Assembly (NCBI GenBank): GCA_963811825.1 | Contig: CAWESS010000032.1 | Span: forward strand, 110,720-174,719 | DNA length: 64,000 bases | Direction: 5' to 3' | Source: Fodinibacter sp963811825 | Lineage (GTDB): Bacteria > Actinomycetota > Actinomycetes > Actinomycetales > Dermatophilaceae | Shown: positions 47,414 through 59,600 of the stretch, piece after piece | Layout of the letters: each line of letters begins with the position of its first letter | Position numbering within the stretch: position 1 is the first letter of the stretch | The notes under the pieces: model-generated | What the model was told of the DNA's origin: nothing | Databases searched by the model: none | Seen by the model: only the letters and a program-made list of their open reading frames with translations | Translations under genes and position numbers: made by a program

Positions 47414-48500
47414 ATGTCACTGGTGACGTGTGAGAAGTGCGGCAGTACGGACCTGGACCGCGACCAAGAGGCTCCGGCGGGCGACGGGATTCCGGTGATC
47501 TGCCTGTCCTGCGGACACCGCTTCCGACGGCAGCCTCGCATCGTCTGCGGCCGATGCGGATCGGGAGAGGTCGAGGAGGTCGCGGTCGACGGCTGGGGCT
47601 ACGACGACCTCGAGGAGGCCCGCGAGAACCCGACCACCGCGTCGTGGTCGCACGTGGACCGCATCCTCTACAAGTGCCTCAAGTGCCGCAACGAGTGGCA
47701 GAAGGTCGAGTCCTCACGACCGTACGTGCCGCCGACCACCCAGCCAGCGGCATCGCAGCTGCTCTCGCCACGGCATCCGCTGAGCGATGAAGCGGCGCTG
47801 CGAGCCGTGGAGGACGCCCGGGCGTGCACGTCGTCTACCGCCCCGACGGGAGAGCCTTGTACGTCGGGATGAGCAAGCACACCCGCACTCGGATCAGGCA
47901 GCACCTCACCGGAGACCGCGAGGCGTCGATCCTCCACGAGAAGGTCGGTCGGCAGCTCGACCGTGAGCTGGGCCGAGCAGCAACGAGGGACGAGATCCGG
48001 GCGTGGTTGGAGCACTGCTCCTTCGCCGTCGTCTACACGGACGACATCAGCGCGACCAAGGCGGCGCTCATGGCGGAGCTCGACCCTGAGCTCAACGAAG
48101 TCCTGCCCGGCGGCGACGACGCGGTGGACGTTCGGCACCCAACCAGCCGCTCTCGGATGCCGTGCCGGCCCAGCCCGCGGATCACCAGTCGGTGGTCGCC
48201 GAGTTCAACGCGGCGATGAACGAGATCTACCGCCTCGCGAAGGTCGAGGCCGGCTACAACGCAACGGTCTTTCTCAGCATGCTCGCCGAGCGCGGGCCGC
48301 TCGAGACCGCGCGGTTCCTCATCCACACGTCGAAGCCGAGCGACGGCTTCACCGCGCTGTGGGAACGGGGTCGCCTGGACCTCACGGTGGAGGCCCACGT
48401 GCTCCAGGATCGCTTCCACGAGCTGTTCACGGATGAGGAGCGCGACATCTGCCGCGACCGACTCGCGCAGTACGGCTGGCGCCCTGAACCGTCGTCCTGA
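47414..48500 (+). CDS. Zinc ribbon-GIY-YIG nuclease with helical tail, frameshifted
   Basis: About 360 residues from the ATG at 47414. Two zinc ribbons come first: 'SLVTCEKCGSTDLDR' with 'VICLSCGHRF', and 'IVCGRCGSGEVEE' with 'LYKCLKCRNEWQKV'. A GIY-YIG-like core follows: 'HVVYRPDGRALYVGMSKHTR' and 'TRIRQHLTGDREASILHEK'. The helical C-terminus is 'NATVFLSMLAERGPLETARF' with 'VLQDRFHELFTDEERDICRD'. The Y...YVG...R pattern fits a GIY-YIG endonuclease. Breaks lie near 47830 and 48150. It could bind modified nucleic acid through the ribbons. Confidence 0.75.
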
Positions 48501-48602
48501 GCTGTCTGACACCGGCGTCAGCGAACACGTACGGGGACGCCGTTGGCGTCGGAGCATCCCACATGCAAGGCGGCTGCCGGGGTTCGTCAGTACTGTCAGG
48601 GC

Positions 48603-50342
48603 ATGGGTGTCGTCGCGCAGGAAGCGCTTCTCGAGCCCAGGCTCGTCGGCGACATCACCGGCAAGTTCTTCGTTCCGGCCTACCAGCGCGGCTACCGCTG
48701 GGGCGAGCACGAGGTCAGGCAAGCTGCTCGACGACATCTGGGAGAGCCGCGGGCAGGCCGTACTACCTCCAGCCGGTCGTGGTGAAGGCAGCACGGCGAC
48801 GAGTGGGAGCTGGTCGATGGCCAGCAGCGCCTGACGACGCTGTTCCTCATCTTCCAGTACATGCAAGACGCAGGGGCTGCAGAGCGCGGGCGCCGGCTAC
48901 TCGCTCGCGCTACGAGACGCGGCCGAGCAGCGCGGACTACCTCGAGGCACCCGACGTCGAGCGCAGCCAGGAGAACATCGACTTCTTCCACATCTCCGAG
49001 GCCTACGAGTGCATCGCGCGAGTGGTTCGACGAGCACGGACACCGCGACGCAGTACGTGGCGAACGAGTTCTACGGCGCGCTCTTCGAGCACGTTCGGGT
49101 GATCTGGTACGAGGCGCCCGAGGACGTCGACGCGACCACGCTCTTCACCCGGCTGAACGTCGGGCGGATCCCGCTGACCGACGCCGAGCTGGTCAAGGCG
49201 CTGCTGCTGTCCGAGCAGCCGCGAGCAGCTCGACGTCGACCGACCGCGCCCACGAGATCGCCGCCCAGTGGGACAGCTTCGAGCGCGACCTGCGGGACCC
49301 GGAGCTCTGGGCCTTCATCACCGGCAAGCGCGACCGAGGAGCCGACCCACATCAGCCTGCTGCTCGACACGCTCGCCGGTGGGCCCGACGGGCCGCGAGC
49401 GGCCGCCGTTCCACACCTTCGAGACCCTCCGCGACGCAGATCGACGAGCGACCCGCAGGAGTTCTGGAACGAGGTCGTCGAGCTGCACGCCCTGGTGCTC
49501 GGCTGGTACGCCAACCGAGACCTGTTCCACAAGATCGGCTTCCTCATCGCCGAGCGGGCCGCGACCTTCGGCGGATCTGCTCGACCTCGCCGAGGGCAAG
49601 ACGAAGAGCGAGCTTCGAAGCTGACGCTCTGACGGCCTGATCCGCGAGCCACCTGAACCTGACCGAGCCGGACTGCGAGAGCTGACGCTACCAGAGCGAC
49701 AAGACGAGCGCGTGCTCTGCTGCTCATGAACGTCGAGACCATCCGCCAGCGAGCAGCACTCGACCGAGCGCTACTCCTTCAGGGAGCACGCCGCCGGGCG
49801 GTGGTCACTGGAGCACATCCACGCGCAGAGCGCCGAAGGCATCCGACGCAGCCGAGAGCAGTGGGGCACGTGGCTGCGGCTGCACCGCGACGCCCTCGAG
49901 GCCTCGACGACGTCGACCCGGCGACCAAGCAGCGACCTGATCGACCGGACCGACGCGGTGCTCGTCGGCGCCGACGATCACGCGAGGACGACTTCCAGGC
50001 CCTGGAGCGCGAGTACACGCAGCTGCTCTCAGCCGACGAGGCGACGCAGACGAGGACGCCATGCACTCGATCGCGCAACCTCGCCCTGCTCGACGGCGGC
50101 GACAACAGCGCGCTCAGCAACTCCGTGTTCGCGGTCAAGCGCGCGGAGATCCTCGACCGGGACCGGGAAGGCTCCTACATCCCGGTCTGCACCCGCAACG
50201 TCTTCCTGAAGTACTACTCGCCGGCCGGGCGAGCACCAGATGCACTTCTGGAGCACCAAGGACCGCGAGCACTACCTCGACGCTCATGATCGACGTGCTC
50301 GGCCGACTACCTGCTCGACCGACGAGGAGGCTCACGTCGTGA
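48603..50342 (+). CDS. DUF262-DUF1524 (GmrSD-like) nuclease, heavily frameshifted
   Basis: About 575 residues from the ATG at 48603. The DUF262 nucleotide-binding domain has 'KFFVPAYQRGYRWGEHEV' and 'EWELVDGQQRLTTLFLIFQY' (the DGQQR signature). It continues 'TTLFTRLNVGRIPLTDAELV' and 'LHKIGFLIAERA'-like text. The HNH-type DUF1524 follows: 'RWSLEHIHAQSAEG' and 'SIANLALLDGGDNSALSNSV'. This is the GmrSD/BrxU/SspE design: NTP binding plus nuclease, used against modified phage DNA or phosphorothioated systems. About fifteen single-base breaks, mostly one extra C or G. The TGA overlaps the start of the next gene (GTGA). Confidence 0.82.
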
Positions 50343-52669
50343 AGGGCTACCTGACCTCCTACGCCGGCCTGTTCGAGGCGCAGCCGACGGCGCCCCGCAT
50401 CGCCAGCATCGAGATCCCGCTCATCCAGCGCGACTACGCCCAGGGCCGGACCGACGCGACGTCGAGGAGATCCGCAACGACCTTCCTCGAGGTTCTCATC
50501 GAGGCGTCGCCGGCGGCGAGCCCGTCGGCCTCGACTTCGTCTACGGCAAGGTCGACGAGGACGGGACGCTTCCACCCCCTCGACGGCCAGCAGCGCCTCA
50601 CCACGCTCTTCCTCCTCCACTGGTACCTCGCCTCCGCAGCCGGTCAGCCTCGACCGCGAGCGCAGCCGTGGACCCGCTTCTCCTACGCGACACGCCCCAG
50701 CGCGCGGCTCTTCTGCGAGTCGCCTCGTGCAGCCACGCGCTGCCCGACGGACGAGGACGTCCCGTCCGAGTGGATCAAGGACCAGCCCTGGTACCTCCAC
50801 ACCTGGCGCAACGACCCGACCATCCAGTCGATGCTGGTGATGCTCGACGCGATCCACGACCGAGGTCACGACCGCCACTCCGACTCGATGCCGAGGCGGC
50901 TTGGGCGCGGCTCACCGACACCGAAGCTCCCGCGATCTCCTTCTACCTCCTGCCCCTCGAGGACATGGACTCCGACGAGGACCTCTACATCAAGATGAAC
51001 TCGCGCGGCAAGCCGCTCACCGAGTTCGAGAACTTCAAGGCGCGGTTCGAGCAGGACATCGGTCATTCCGCTCGGGCCGACGAGTTCGCCCACAAGATCG
51101 ACGGCGCTGGTCCGACCTGATGTGGCCCATCCACGGCGGCGACAACATCGTCGACGACGAGTTCATCCGCTACATCGACTACATCACCGAGATCTGCGAG
51201 CTGCGCGACGGATCGCGTCAGCCCGGGACCGCCTCGGGCCGCGCGCTCGGGCGATCTTCGGCGCCGGACAACCCGCGCGCGGACGAGCACTTCGACTTCC
51301 TCTTCGCGGCATTCGACGTCTGGCAGGACGAGCGCCGACATCGTGGCCGACGTTCGACGACCTCTTCTCCACGTCCCTGCCCGGCAGCGACGGCGTACGA
51401 CCCGGGCAAGGTCGTGCTGTTCGGGACCGACGACGCGTCAACCTGTTCGAGCAGTGCTGCCACCAGTTCGACAGCCAGACGGGCGGCAACCGAGCCTTCA
51501 CCCTGCAGCAGAGCCTCCTGCTGTACGCCGTGCTCCTGCACCTGATCGAGCGACACGCACGACTTCCCCCGGCGCCTCCGCATGCTCCGGAACCTGCTCG
51601 CGGCCTCCGAGGACGAGGTTCGGCGCCAGAACATGCCGGGCTTCTCCAGGACGTCGAGGCCATCATTCGCCACGGAGACCTCGACGGCGTGAGCAAGCTG
51701 AGCAGCAACCAGGTCGACGACGAGCGGCTCAAGGCCGAGCTTCCTCGACGAGCACCCGGACCTCGCTCCGGCACTCTTCCGGCTCGAGGACCACCCGATC
51801 CTCCGCGGCACGCTCAGCGCCTTCGAGCTCGACGCCGAGACACTTCCGAGCACGGGCCGAGGCCTTCGAGCGGCGCCTTCACGGACCCGAGCCAGTGGCT
51901 CGACCTGACCGGCGCGCTGCTGGCGACTGGCGACTACCAGCGCCGCCGCCCACACACCGAGTCGTGGCAGTTCGGCACCGGCTCGCCCGCCAACGAAGGC
52001 GTGTGGCGCTACCTCCTGACCGACGGCACCCGCGAGGACCTCGCCGCGACCCGCGCGGTCCTCGGCGAGTTCCTCGACGGCGTCGCCGCGACGGCGAGCT
52101 CCGACCTGCCGACTCACCTCCGCGACGTCATGGCGCGTGGCTGCGCGGAACGCGAGCAGCGCAAGCGACTTCGACTGGCGCTACTACCTCGTCAAGTACC
52201 CCGCCATGCGGGGCGAGCGAGACGAGCGCAGGAGGGCAAGACGGGCATCTACTGGGGCGCGACGGCGAGCTCGGCTACTCGCTGTGCATGCTGCGGACCG
52301 TGCAGCTCAACGGCCACTACCGTGACCCGATCCTGCTTCAGGTGTGGCTCTCCTCCGGCGTGAGGACGCAGCGCGGAACCCATGGTTCACCGGCTACGTG
52401 ACGACCCCGCGCTGGCTTCGGCTGGAGCGCAGCGGCGTCGGGATTCGTTGACTCAGGAGGGATTCGAGATCGAGGGCCCGTCCGACGAGAGCCTGCGCGA
52501 CCAGTTCCTTGAGGTGTGTTCGTCGAGCCACACGACAGCCAGCGAGGATGGAATGCTGCTCGCCATTCCACAGACGGACGGCGTCGACACAACAGACCGA
52601 ATCCGCGTCGGGGCAGACTTCCTCAAGAATTCGTGGCCGCAGGGCTCTAGCCGCGCCGGCAACCATTAA
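50339..52669 (+). CDS. Second DUF262 protein, large, heavily frameshifted
   Basis: About 770 residues from the GTG at 50339, overlapping the previous stop. It starts 'KGYLTSYAGLFEA', with 'IASIEIPLIQRDYAQGRTDA' and 'FHPLDGQQRLTTLFLLHWYL', again the DUF262 core. Further on: 'FYLLPLEDMDSDEDLYIKMN', 'SRGKPLTEFENFKARFEQDI' and 'GNRAFTLQQSLLLYAVLLHL', with the C-terminus 'GYSLCMLRTVQLNGHYRDPI'. No DUF1524/HNH is visible, so it may be the recognition or motor partner of the first gene. More than fifteen breaks; the end (52640-52669) is uncertain. It is convergent with the NucS-like gene. Confidence 0.8.
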
Positions 52670-53823
52670 TCAACAGCGAGCTCACGAAGTGGGAGAGGCA
52701 TCCGAAAACCGCCAAGAGCTACGACCTTCCCCGAATCGATAGCACGTCGAATGACCTCGTAGAGCACCTTTAGCGTGAACGCGTTCCGGAGTTTGCAGGC
52801 ACTGTTCTGATTCGCGAACATCCCGCGCTTCCAGATGGCCTGCGAGACGGGCAGGGTGCGTTCCCACGCCACCGGCACAACCCACTCCGCCTGCTCGTCA
52901 TCCTCGGGTGCGCCGTCAGCTCCGTGAGCGTATGTCCCGTCTAGGGCCAGTTCGGCGAGGCGTTGGGCCTGGCCCTCCACCGTCACGACTGCATCGTCGA
53001 AACGCCGAGGCTCGCCCACCACCTTCCCCACACCCACGTACCCGGTCTTTGGGACACAGACGAAGACGCGAGCACCCATCGGCAGGGAGCGAAGACTCCT
53101 CGAGTACCACTGCCCGCCACCTGCGGACACGAATCCATACTTCCTGCCGTCCTCCCAAACTCGGCCGCCGACAAGGCGCCGAACGAGACGTACCAGTCGA
53201 TACCGTTCCAGGGAGCCTTGCCCTTCTTTGCACCGGGGTCCCCTTGGCCGCGCCCGCTTCATCGTCGACGAGGAAAGTGCGCGCAAGGTACGAGTGGTCG
53301 CCGTCCGCGTAGTAGCGAAAGACCGCGACATTGATGGGCACCGAGTACCAAGCAGCGAGGTATTGGGCAATGCGCTCGGTGGACGGGTCCACTCCCCCAG
53401 CCACGATCGTCAGCTCATGGCCCCCACCCAACTCGTCGGGTGGGGTGTCGCCCGCGAACTCGGCGAACGCCTCATCAAAGGCTGCACCTGGCACGTAGGC
53501 CGCGTACAGGTTGCGGACATCGTCGAGCTCCAGGGTGGCTACCCACGAGCCGTAGTCGAGCAACTGGGCGACGACCTCACGAGGAGTCTGTCGCGCTTCA
53601 ACTCCAGCACATGAAGTCGCGCGTCTGCATCGATGCCGATCAGGTCGATGAACCCGCCGTGACCCGTTGGCACCTGCCTACCGATCAGCATGATCGGATC
53701 CCCCAAAAGCGTGGGGTCCGCCTCGATGAAGTCTTCAAGCTGCTTCTCCAAAGGGACTCCCGTGCTGTGAAGACGGATCGGCTCCCCGTTCGTCACTCGC
53801 CATACACCTAGTTCGATTGCCAC
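52666..53823 (-). CDS. NucS/DUF91-like PD-(D/E)XK nuclease, frameshifted
   Basis: About 385 residues from the ATG at 53823. N-terminal: 'LEKQLEDFIEADPTLLGDP' and 'IMLIGRQVPTGHGGFIDLIG', then 'IDADARLHVLELKRD' (D...E-x-K) and 'REVVAQLLDYGSW' (joined). This is the NucS-like DUF91 nuclease fold. It continues 'YAAYVPGAAFDEAFAEF' and 'PINVAVFRYYADGDHSYLAR', and ends with 'LPMGARVFVCVPKTGYVGVG' and 'ALGGFRMPLPLRELAVD'. Breaks lie near 53570 and 53260. It begins 4 bp after the drmC stop on the same strand, so it is the last gene of the DISARM operon. Confidence 0.8.
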
Positions 53824-53826
53824 GGC

Positions 53827-54570
53827 CTACGGCCTCCTCACCACTTCGTAGAGTTGCTTTTCGAAGGTCGCCATTTGGCGCTCAACAGCTTGGGTGACCA
53901 TCGGGTCCTCGATGACGAGGCCGAGCTCGACGTTGTGGTGCTCCGCACTCTTCGAGAAATTGGCGCTGGTCACGATGAGGTACTGATGGTCGACCGCCGT
54001 GAACTTGGCATGACTGCGAACCCGCTGGCCGTCGCAGAATCCGGTGCGGAGCACCGTGGCGCCTCTCATCTCATCGGCGACTTCCTGCGTGGTGGGTTTC
54101 CACGCGGCGGGATCGACGTCCGCTGCCGAAGTGTCCATGTAGATCCTCACGGTGACCTCGGGTCGCGCCGCTGCACCCCGCAGGGCTCTCCACAACGCGG
54201 AGGACCTCTGGAAGTTGTAGGTGGAGCAGACGACTGACTCTCGAGCGCGGTCGACGTAGTGGTGAATAGACGCAGTGAGCTGCCCGCTCTGAGCCAGGTG
54301 GCCAGGGGCGGTCCACACCGTGCCGACCGTACGCGCCTGCCCGTGCGCCCCCTCGATGGCCCGGAGCACCGACACTGCCTGGTCACGGGTATCTGCGCCC
54401 AACCCTGACCGCTCCAGCAAGTCGGAGACCGCGGCCCGGCGCCCGGACGCCACGGCAGCCCGGACAAGCGACATAGGCTGCCCGGCCGCCAGCCGGTCGG
54501 CCATTGCCTTGGCCTCTGACCCAGTCACGTACTCGGCCAACTCTCGGCTGGCGAGAGGGTCACCAGTCAT
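53827..54570 (-). CDS. drmC: DISARM phospholipase D-like protein DrmC
   Basis: 247 residues, frame intact. The HKD motif is 'RSHAKFTAVDHQYLIVTSAN' (H-x-K-x4-D), with 'SANFSKSAEHHNVELGLVIE' after it and a first-half 'STYNFQRSSALWRAL'. One HKD motif fits DrmC, the PLD-like core subunit of DISARM. Its start overlaps the end of drmB by 11 bp. PLD-family proteins can be nucleases; DrmC is reported as the non-essential core gene of the system. Neighbours drmB and drmA strengthen the call. Confidence 0.87.
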   Translation of the reverse strand: MTGDPLASRELAEYVTGSEAKAMADRLAAGQPMSLVRAAVASGRRAAVSDLLERSGLGADTRDQAVSVLRAIEGAHGQARTVGTVWTAPGHLAQSGQLTASIHHYVDRARESVVCSTYNFQRSSALWRALRGAAARPEVTVRIYMDTSAADVDPAAWKPTTQEVADEMRGATVLRTGFCDGQRVRSHAKFTAVDHQYLIVTSANFSKSAEHHNVELGLVIEDPMVTQAVERQMATFEKQLYEVVRRP

Positions 54571-56618
54571 GCGGCTCCCCGAAGAACCCGAGATCGCTGC
54601 CGGGGAGTGACAGGAGGAACCGCCGGTCGAGGAAGCGGTTGGCGCGCTCGCACGAGGTCTCCGACGCCATGACGCAGCAGTGGCAGGCGGCGCCGTGCAG
54701 GAAGTCCTCGGGGTCCTCGGGTGCGCATGCGCGCAGACCGGGTCCGAGGAGCAGCGGCGCGGCCCGGTGCAGCGCGCTGCGCACGATCCGCGCGAGCCGG
54801 TCGGGCTCGCTGAGCTGCACCAGCCCGCCGAGGGTGCCGTCGCTGTCGGAAGCCGTCGTGCAGATCAGCAGGCCGGCCGCGGCGGTCGCGGTCCGCGTCG
54901 CCCCATGCGTAGAGCCGCTCGCTGAGGCTGGCGGCCGAGTAGCCGCATGTACATCGCCATCTCGCGGATCAGCACGTGGGCGAAGGTGTGCACCAGCCAG
55001 TAGCGCGGGGGCTTGAGCCGCGTGTCGGGGTCGACGTCGCTCGGCGGTCTCGGAGAAGCGGCGCTCGAAGTTGCGGCGGTGCGCCTCGCGGTGCGCCGTC
55101 CAGAGCGCGGACGCCTCGACGCGCGCTCTCCCAGGCGGCGACGGCGTCCTCGTCGAGCTGGAGGAAGATGCCTTCGCCGCGGTCCTCGGTGGCGACGGTC
55201 CAGGTCGGGCGCGGGTGCGGGTCAGCGGGACGAGCCGCTGGGGAGGTCGCCGACCCGGTCCATGTCGTCGATCCGGGTGAAGCCCGACGAGCGGCGTTGA
55301 CCTTGCGCAGCCGGTCGACGGCCAGCACGCGGCGTGATCTCGGCGCGGCAGGTCGGGTCGCGCTGCACGTCGGTGACAGCGTCAGTCCGCTGGCGCTCGT
55401 CCTGCGTGCGGGCCGAGCGGGTCCTTCTGCAGGTAGCGCCACTCGGGGACGAGCAGGTCGACGGGGTCCCAGTCGCGCAGCCGCTCCTCGCTGCTCCTCG
55501 GCGGACGGCCGGCGGCGCGAGCGCCAGCGCCACCAGCGTCGGCCAGCTCCTCGTCGGACAGCTCGGTGACGTCGACCTTGTCCGTCGAGCAGCGTCGCGA
55601 AGCACGTCGAGGCTCGTCGCGGTACTGTCGCCAGGTTCGTCGCCGAGCGCGACCCGGATCTGGTCGGCCAGGTCGTCGCTGCGCTCCTCGGCGTCGACTC
55701 GCGGCATGACGATGATCGACTGCGTCGCGGGGAACCACAGGTTCGACGCCCCGACCAGCATCAGCCGGGTCTCGTTGCCGCAGCCGTCCGGCTCGAACGC
55801 GTCGAGGTGCGGGTGCCGGCCGCGGCACTCGGGCAGCTTCGCCCGCCCGGCCTCGCCCTGGGCCTCGTTCATCGGCCGGCGCGGCCCGCACGACGCGCAC
55901 ACGATGGTCGCGGAGGCGCCCTTGCCGCCGGTGCGGTCGACCATCTTCAGCGCCGGGAACTCGGCCTGCGCGCAGGCGCTGCCCGTGGTGGACCCACAGG
56001 TCGTACGGGAACTCGTCGAGGTGCCCGTCGGCGCAGGCCAGCAGGTAGCGGGCGGGCACGGCGGGGCGCCGGCTTGCGCCTTGCGGCCTTGCCGCGCCGC
56101 TCGCCGCGCCCGGGGCACTTGACGTGCTCGAAGCAGGCCTCGTCGGTGCGGAACGGGTGGGTGTTGCGGTAGTCGAACTGCGTGAGCGGGCCGAGCAGGT
56201 CGCAGCCCGTGCACCGCAGCCACTGCGGGAACACCCGGGCCGGCACGCCGAGGTCGGCGCCCTCGCGTGGAGCACGGCGTTCTTCTTCGGCTGCCACGGG
56301 AACGGCCGCAGCTCGTCGACCTGGGAGCCCAGCATCATCCGGACCACCTCCAGCAGCCGCGGCGCGTGGATCGTGCGGGATGCCGTCGCGCCGCGTCCAG
56401 ATCCGGTCCCAGTCGTCGAGGCCCGGCCGGCATGACGGTGAACTGCGGCAGGTCCATGATCGCGCCGGGGCCGTAGGTGTAGAGCAGCGACGACGGGCGG
56501 CCGGAGCCCGACCTTGGCGTAGTTGCTGCTTGATGCCCTGCTCGGCCTGCTGCTCGGCGTCGCCCAGCGGGTCGAGCGGCGGTCGTCGGCGTCATGGACG
56601 ATCGTCGTCGTCGGTCAT
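54560..56618 (-). CDS. drmB: DISARM DUF1998 protein DrmB, heavily frameshifted
   Basis: About 680 residues from the ATG at 56618 (TGATG overlap with drmA). The N-terminus has 'SGRPSSLLYTYGPGAIMDLP' and 'QFTVMPAGLDDWDR'-type text. A zinc cluster follows: 'LRCTGCDLLGPLTQF' with 'DEACFEHVKCPGRG'. The C-terminal DUF1998 signature is 'GAACHCCVMASETSCERANR' then 'FLDRRFLLSLPGSDLG'. DrmB is the DUF1998 subunit that acts with the DrmA helicase to bind DNA with a 5' overhang. Breaks are frequent, about one per 100 bp. The Cys motifs remain legible. Confidence 0.85.
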
Positions 56619-59600
56619 CAGTCGCTCCTCGCGGCGGCGAGCTCCCACGTCGGCGCGCCGGGCGGCTCGGCGACGTAACAGCTGCTCCTTGATCGGGCTG
56701 ACCAGCAGGTTGATCTCCGGCTGCACCTCGCGCATCGAGTTGGCCACCACGAACGGCGGCGCGTCGCCTGCGGTCCGGCGCGACCGGGCGTTCTCGGCGC
56801 TGATCATGCAGCGGCCCGTGCTTGCCGTCGTCGGTGACCCGCTCGTAGACCAGCGTCTTGCGCTGCTCGGCCAGCGTACGTCGCGGCGCTTCACCCACTG
56901 GTCGAGCCGGTTGAGCAGCCGCTGCCGGGCCGCTCGGCAGCGTCCTCGTCGGACGGCCCGCGCGACCCGGGCGACCAGCGCGTCGATCGAGCGCGTCGAC
57001 GCGCGCCGTGCTCGGTCGTCGATCCGGCCGGCGCCGCTGCTCCGGCGACAGCCCGTCGCGCGCCGGTCGCGTCGAGCACCCGGGCGGCGCTGACGAGCAC
57101 CCCGTCGAGGCCACGCTCCATCGAGGTCACCGAGAACGGCGTCACCGACAGCGCCTCGACCTGCGGCGTAGAAGGTCTCGTGGTAGTGCCGGAACTGCTC
57201 GAAGTGGGCCAGGTCGCGCGGGCGCGCCCAGTTGCCGAGCGTGACGACCAGGCCCGGGCCGGCCGGGTCGCGGCCGACCCGGGAGGAGGCCTGGATGTAC
57301 TCGGCGGTGTTCTTCGGCTGGCCGACCATCAGCATCAGTCCGAGCCGGGTGACGTCGACGCCGACCTGCAGCATCGAGGTGGCGAGGACGGCGTCGTACG
57401 GGTTCGCCTCCCGCTTCGGCACGGCGTCTTGCCGCCTCGCGCAGCTCGCGCACGCTCGCGCTTGCCGTCGGTCGAGTCGAAGGCCGGGTCGAACGGCGAC
57501 GGCCATCTGGTCCAGGGTGCCGGTGATGTCGGCGCTGGACACCCGGGAGGTCAGCTCGGCGATGTTGAGGCTGCCGAAGTCGGTGCCGGTCCGGCGCGGC
57601 AGCCGCGACCACGGCCGGCCCTTGGCCAGCGCGGTCTGGACGTCGTCGGCCAGGTAGCGGGCCATGCCGGCCAGCTCGCGGGTGGCGTTGAAGTAGCCGA
57701 CCAGCGTCAGGTACGGGTCGGCGGCGCTGCGCCGGACGCGGTCGAGCAGCAGCTGCCCGGCCGCCATCAGGACCTCGGCCATCCGGATCTCGGCGGTGGT
57801 CAGCCGGACGCCGGTGGTGCTGACCCCGACGTAGCGCCGGCCGGGGTGCTCCTCGGTGACCGGCACCTCCGTGGAGAAGAACGTGTCGCCCGACGTCGAG
57901 CACCTGCGGCGGGAAGATCGTCGACGTCCCGCCCGTAGAGGCCGCGGACCTGGTCGGCGGCGTTGCGCACGGTCGCGGTCGAGGCGACGATCAGCGGCCT
58001 GACCGGCTGCGCCGTCGGCGGTCGTCCAGGAGCGACAGGACGTCGATGGCGACCTCGAACAGCCCGACCGTGGTGCCGAGCGCGCCGGTGATCAGGTGCA
58101 GCTCGTCCTGGATGATCAGGTCCGGCGGCCGCAGCCGGCCGACCGGGTGCACCGCGGCGGCCGGCAGCCGTCCTTGGCCGGGTGCTTGCTGCCGTCCTTG
58201 ATGTCGCAGTGCGCGGTAGTCGGGGTGCACGTAGCCGTGCCGGTCGCAGCGCTCGGCCGACGTAGCCGAAGAGCGAGGCGGCCTCGCCCTCGCGGGCCAG
58301 CCGGGCGAACTTGTCGACGGTGGCGATGACGAACGCCGGGGCGAGCCGGTAGATCTCCTCGTCGACGGTGAGCACCGGCAGGCCCTCGTCCGACCGCGCC
58401 GCCCTCGGCAGAACGGGCACTCGCCGAGCTCGTCGCCGCAGTAGCACGTAGCACCCGCCGCGTCGGCCGTCGTCGGCCGTGCACGTCGCGCGGCGTCGAT
58501 GCGGCGTGCCGCACCACGGGCAGCGCTGGATCTGCAGCACGGTGAGCCGGTGGCCGCGGCCCTCGTTGACCTTCGTCGAGCTGCTCGTCGGCCTCCGTCG
58601 AACGCGTTCGGGCTGACACGTCGGTGCCGACCCACAGCCCGATCCGGAACGGCTCCGTCGCCCCAGGTCGCCGGGTCGTCGCGCCGGGCCAGCTCGGCGG
58701 CGCAGACCAGCGCCGTGGCGCGCTGGAACTGCTGGGAGGTGAGCAGCCGCAGCGTGTAGCGCATGAGCACGGCGACGCCGGCGCTGCCGTCGAGCGGCCC
58801 GTCGGCCGTGTCGACGACGCCCTGCCGGCGCGGATCGCGAAGGTGAACGCGGCCAGGCCGAGGTAGGCCTCGGTCTTGCCGCCACCGGTGGGGAAGAACA
58901 GCAGCTCGACCTCGGCCGAGCGTCGCCGGACCGCGTCGGCGCGGCTCGGGTCGCGTCAGCGCCGGGAGCTGCATCAGGACGAACGCGAGCTGGAACGTGC
59001 GCCACGAGTGCGCCTCGGGCCCTCGTCCAGCACGACCTGTCCGGCGCCGCGTCGATCGACAGCTCGGGTCGCTTGGCGCGCTGCTCGGCGACCTGGGTCT
59101 GGATGCGCTGGTCGGCCATCACCTGGTTCATGAACCGGAAGCAGCGCAGCGCCTCCTCGTCGCCGAGCAGGTGCGTCGAGGCCGTCGGCGAGCTGGTCGC
59201 GCACCCGGCGGGCGTCGGTGACTCGCCTCGTCGGCGTCGCTCGCGCAGGTGGTCGGGCAGCGCGTGCGGCGTCGCGCTCCTGCTCGTCCAGCCAGTCCGC
59301 GTAGCCGTCGACGATCGGTCGCAGCCCCGCCTCGAAGCTCGCTCGGCGTCGGCCGTCGGCGAGCACCGTCATGTCGAGCAGCGCGCCGTCGATCTCCTCG
59401 GCCTGGTCTGCGGGGTCTCGCAGATCGGCAGCCAGGTGGTCCACACCGCGGTGGCGCGCGGCGCGCCCGGTCGGCGACCGTCCCAGTCGACCGAGCAGGT
59501 GCGGCCGATCGCGAACTCCAGCCGGTCGCGGTACTGCAGGTTCAGCCGGCGCAGCTCGGCGTCGCGTTCGACCTCGGTCGTCGACGCAGCACGTCGGCGC

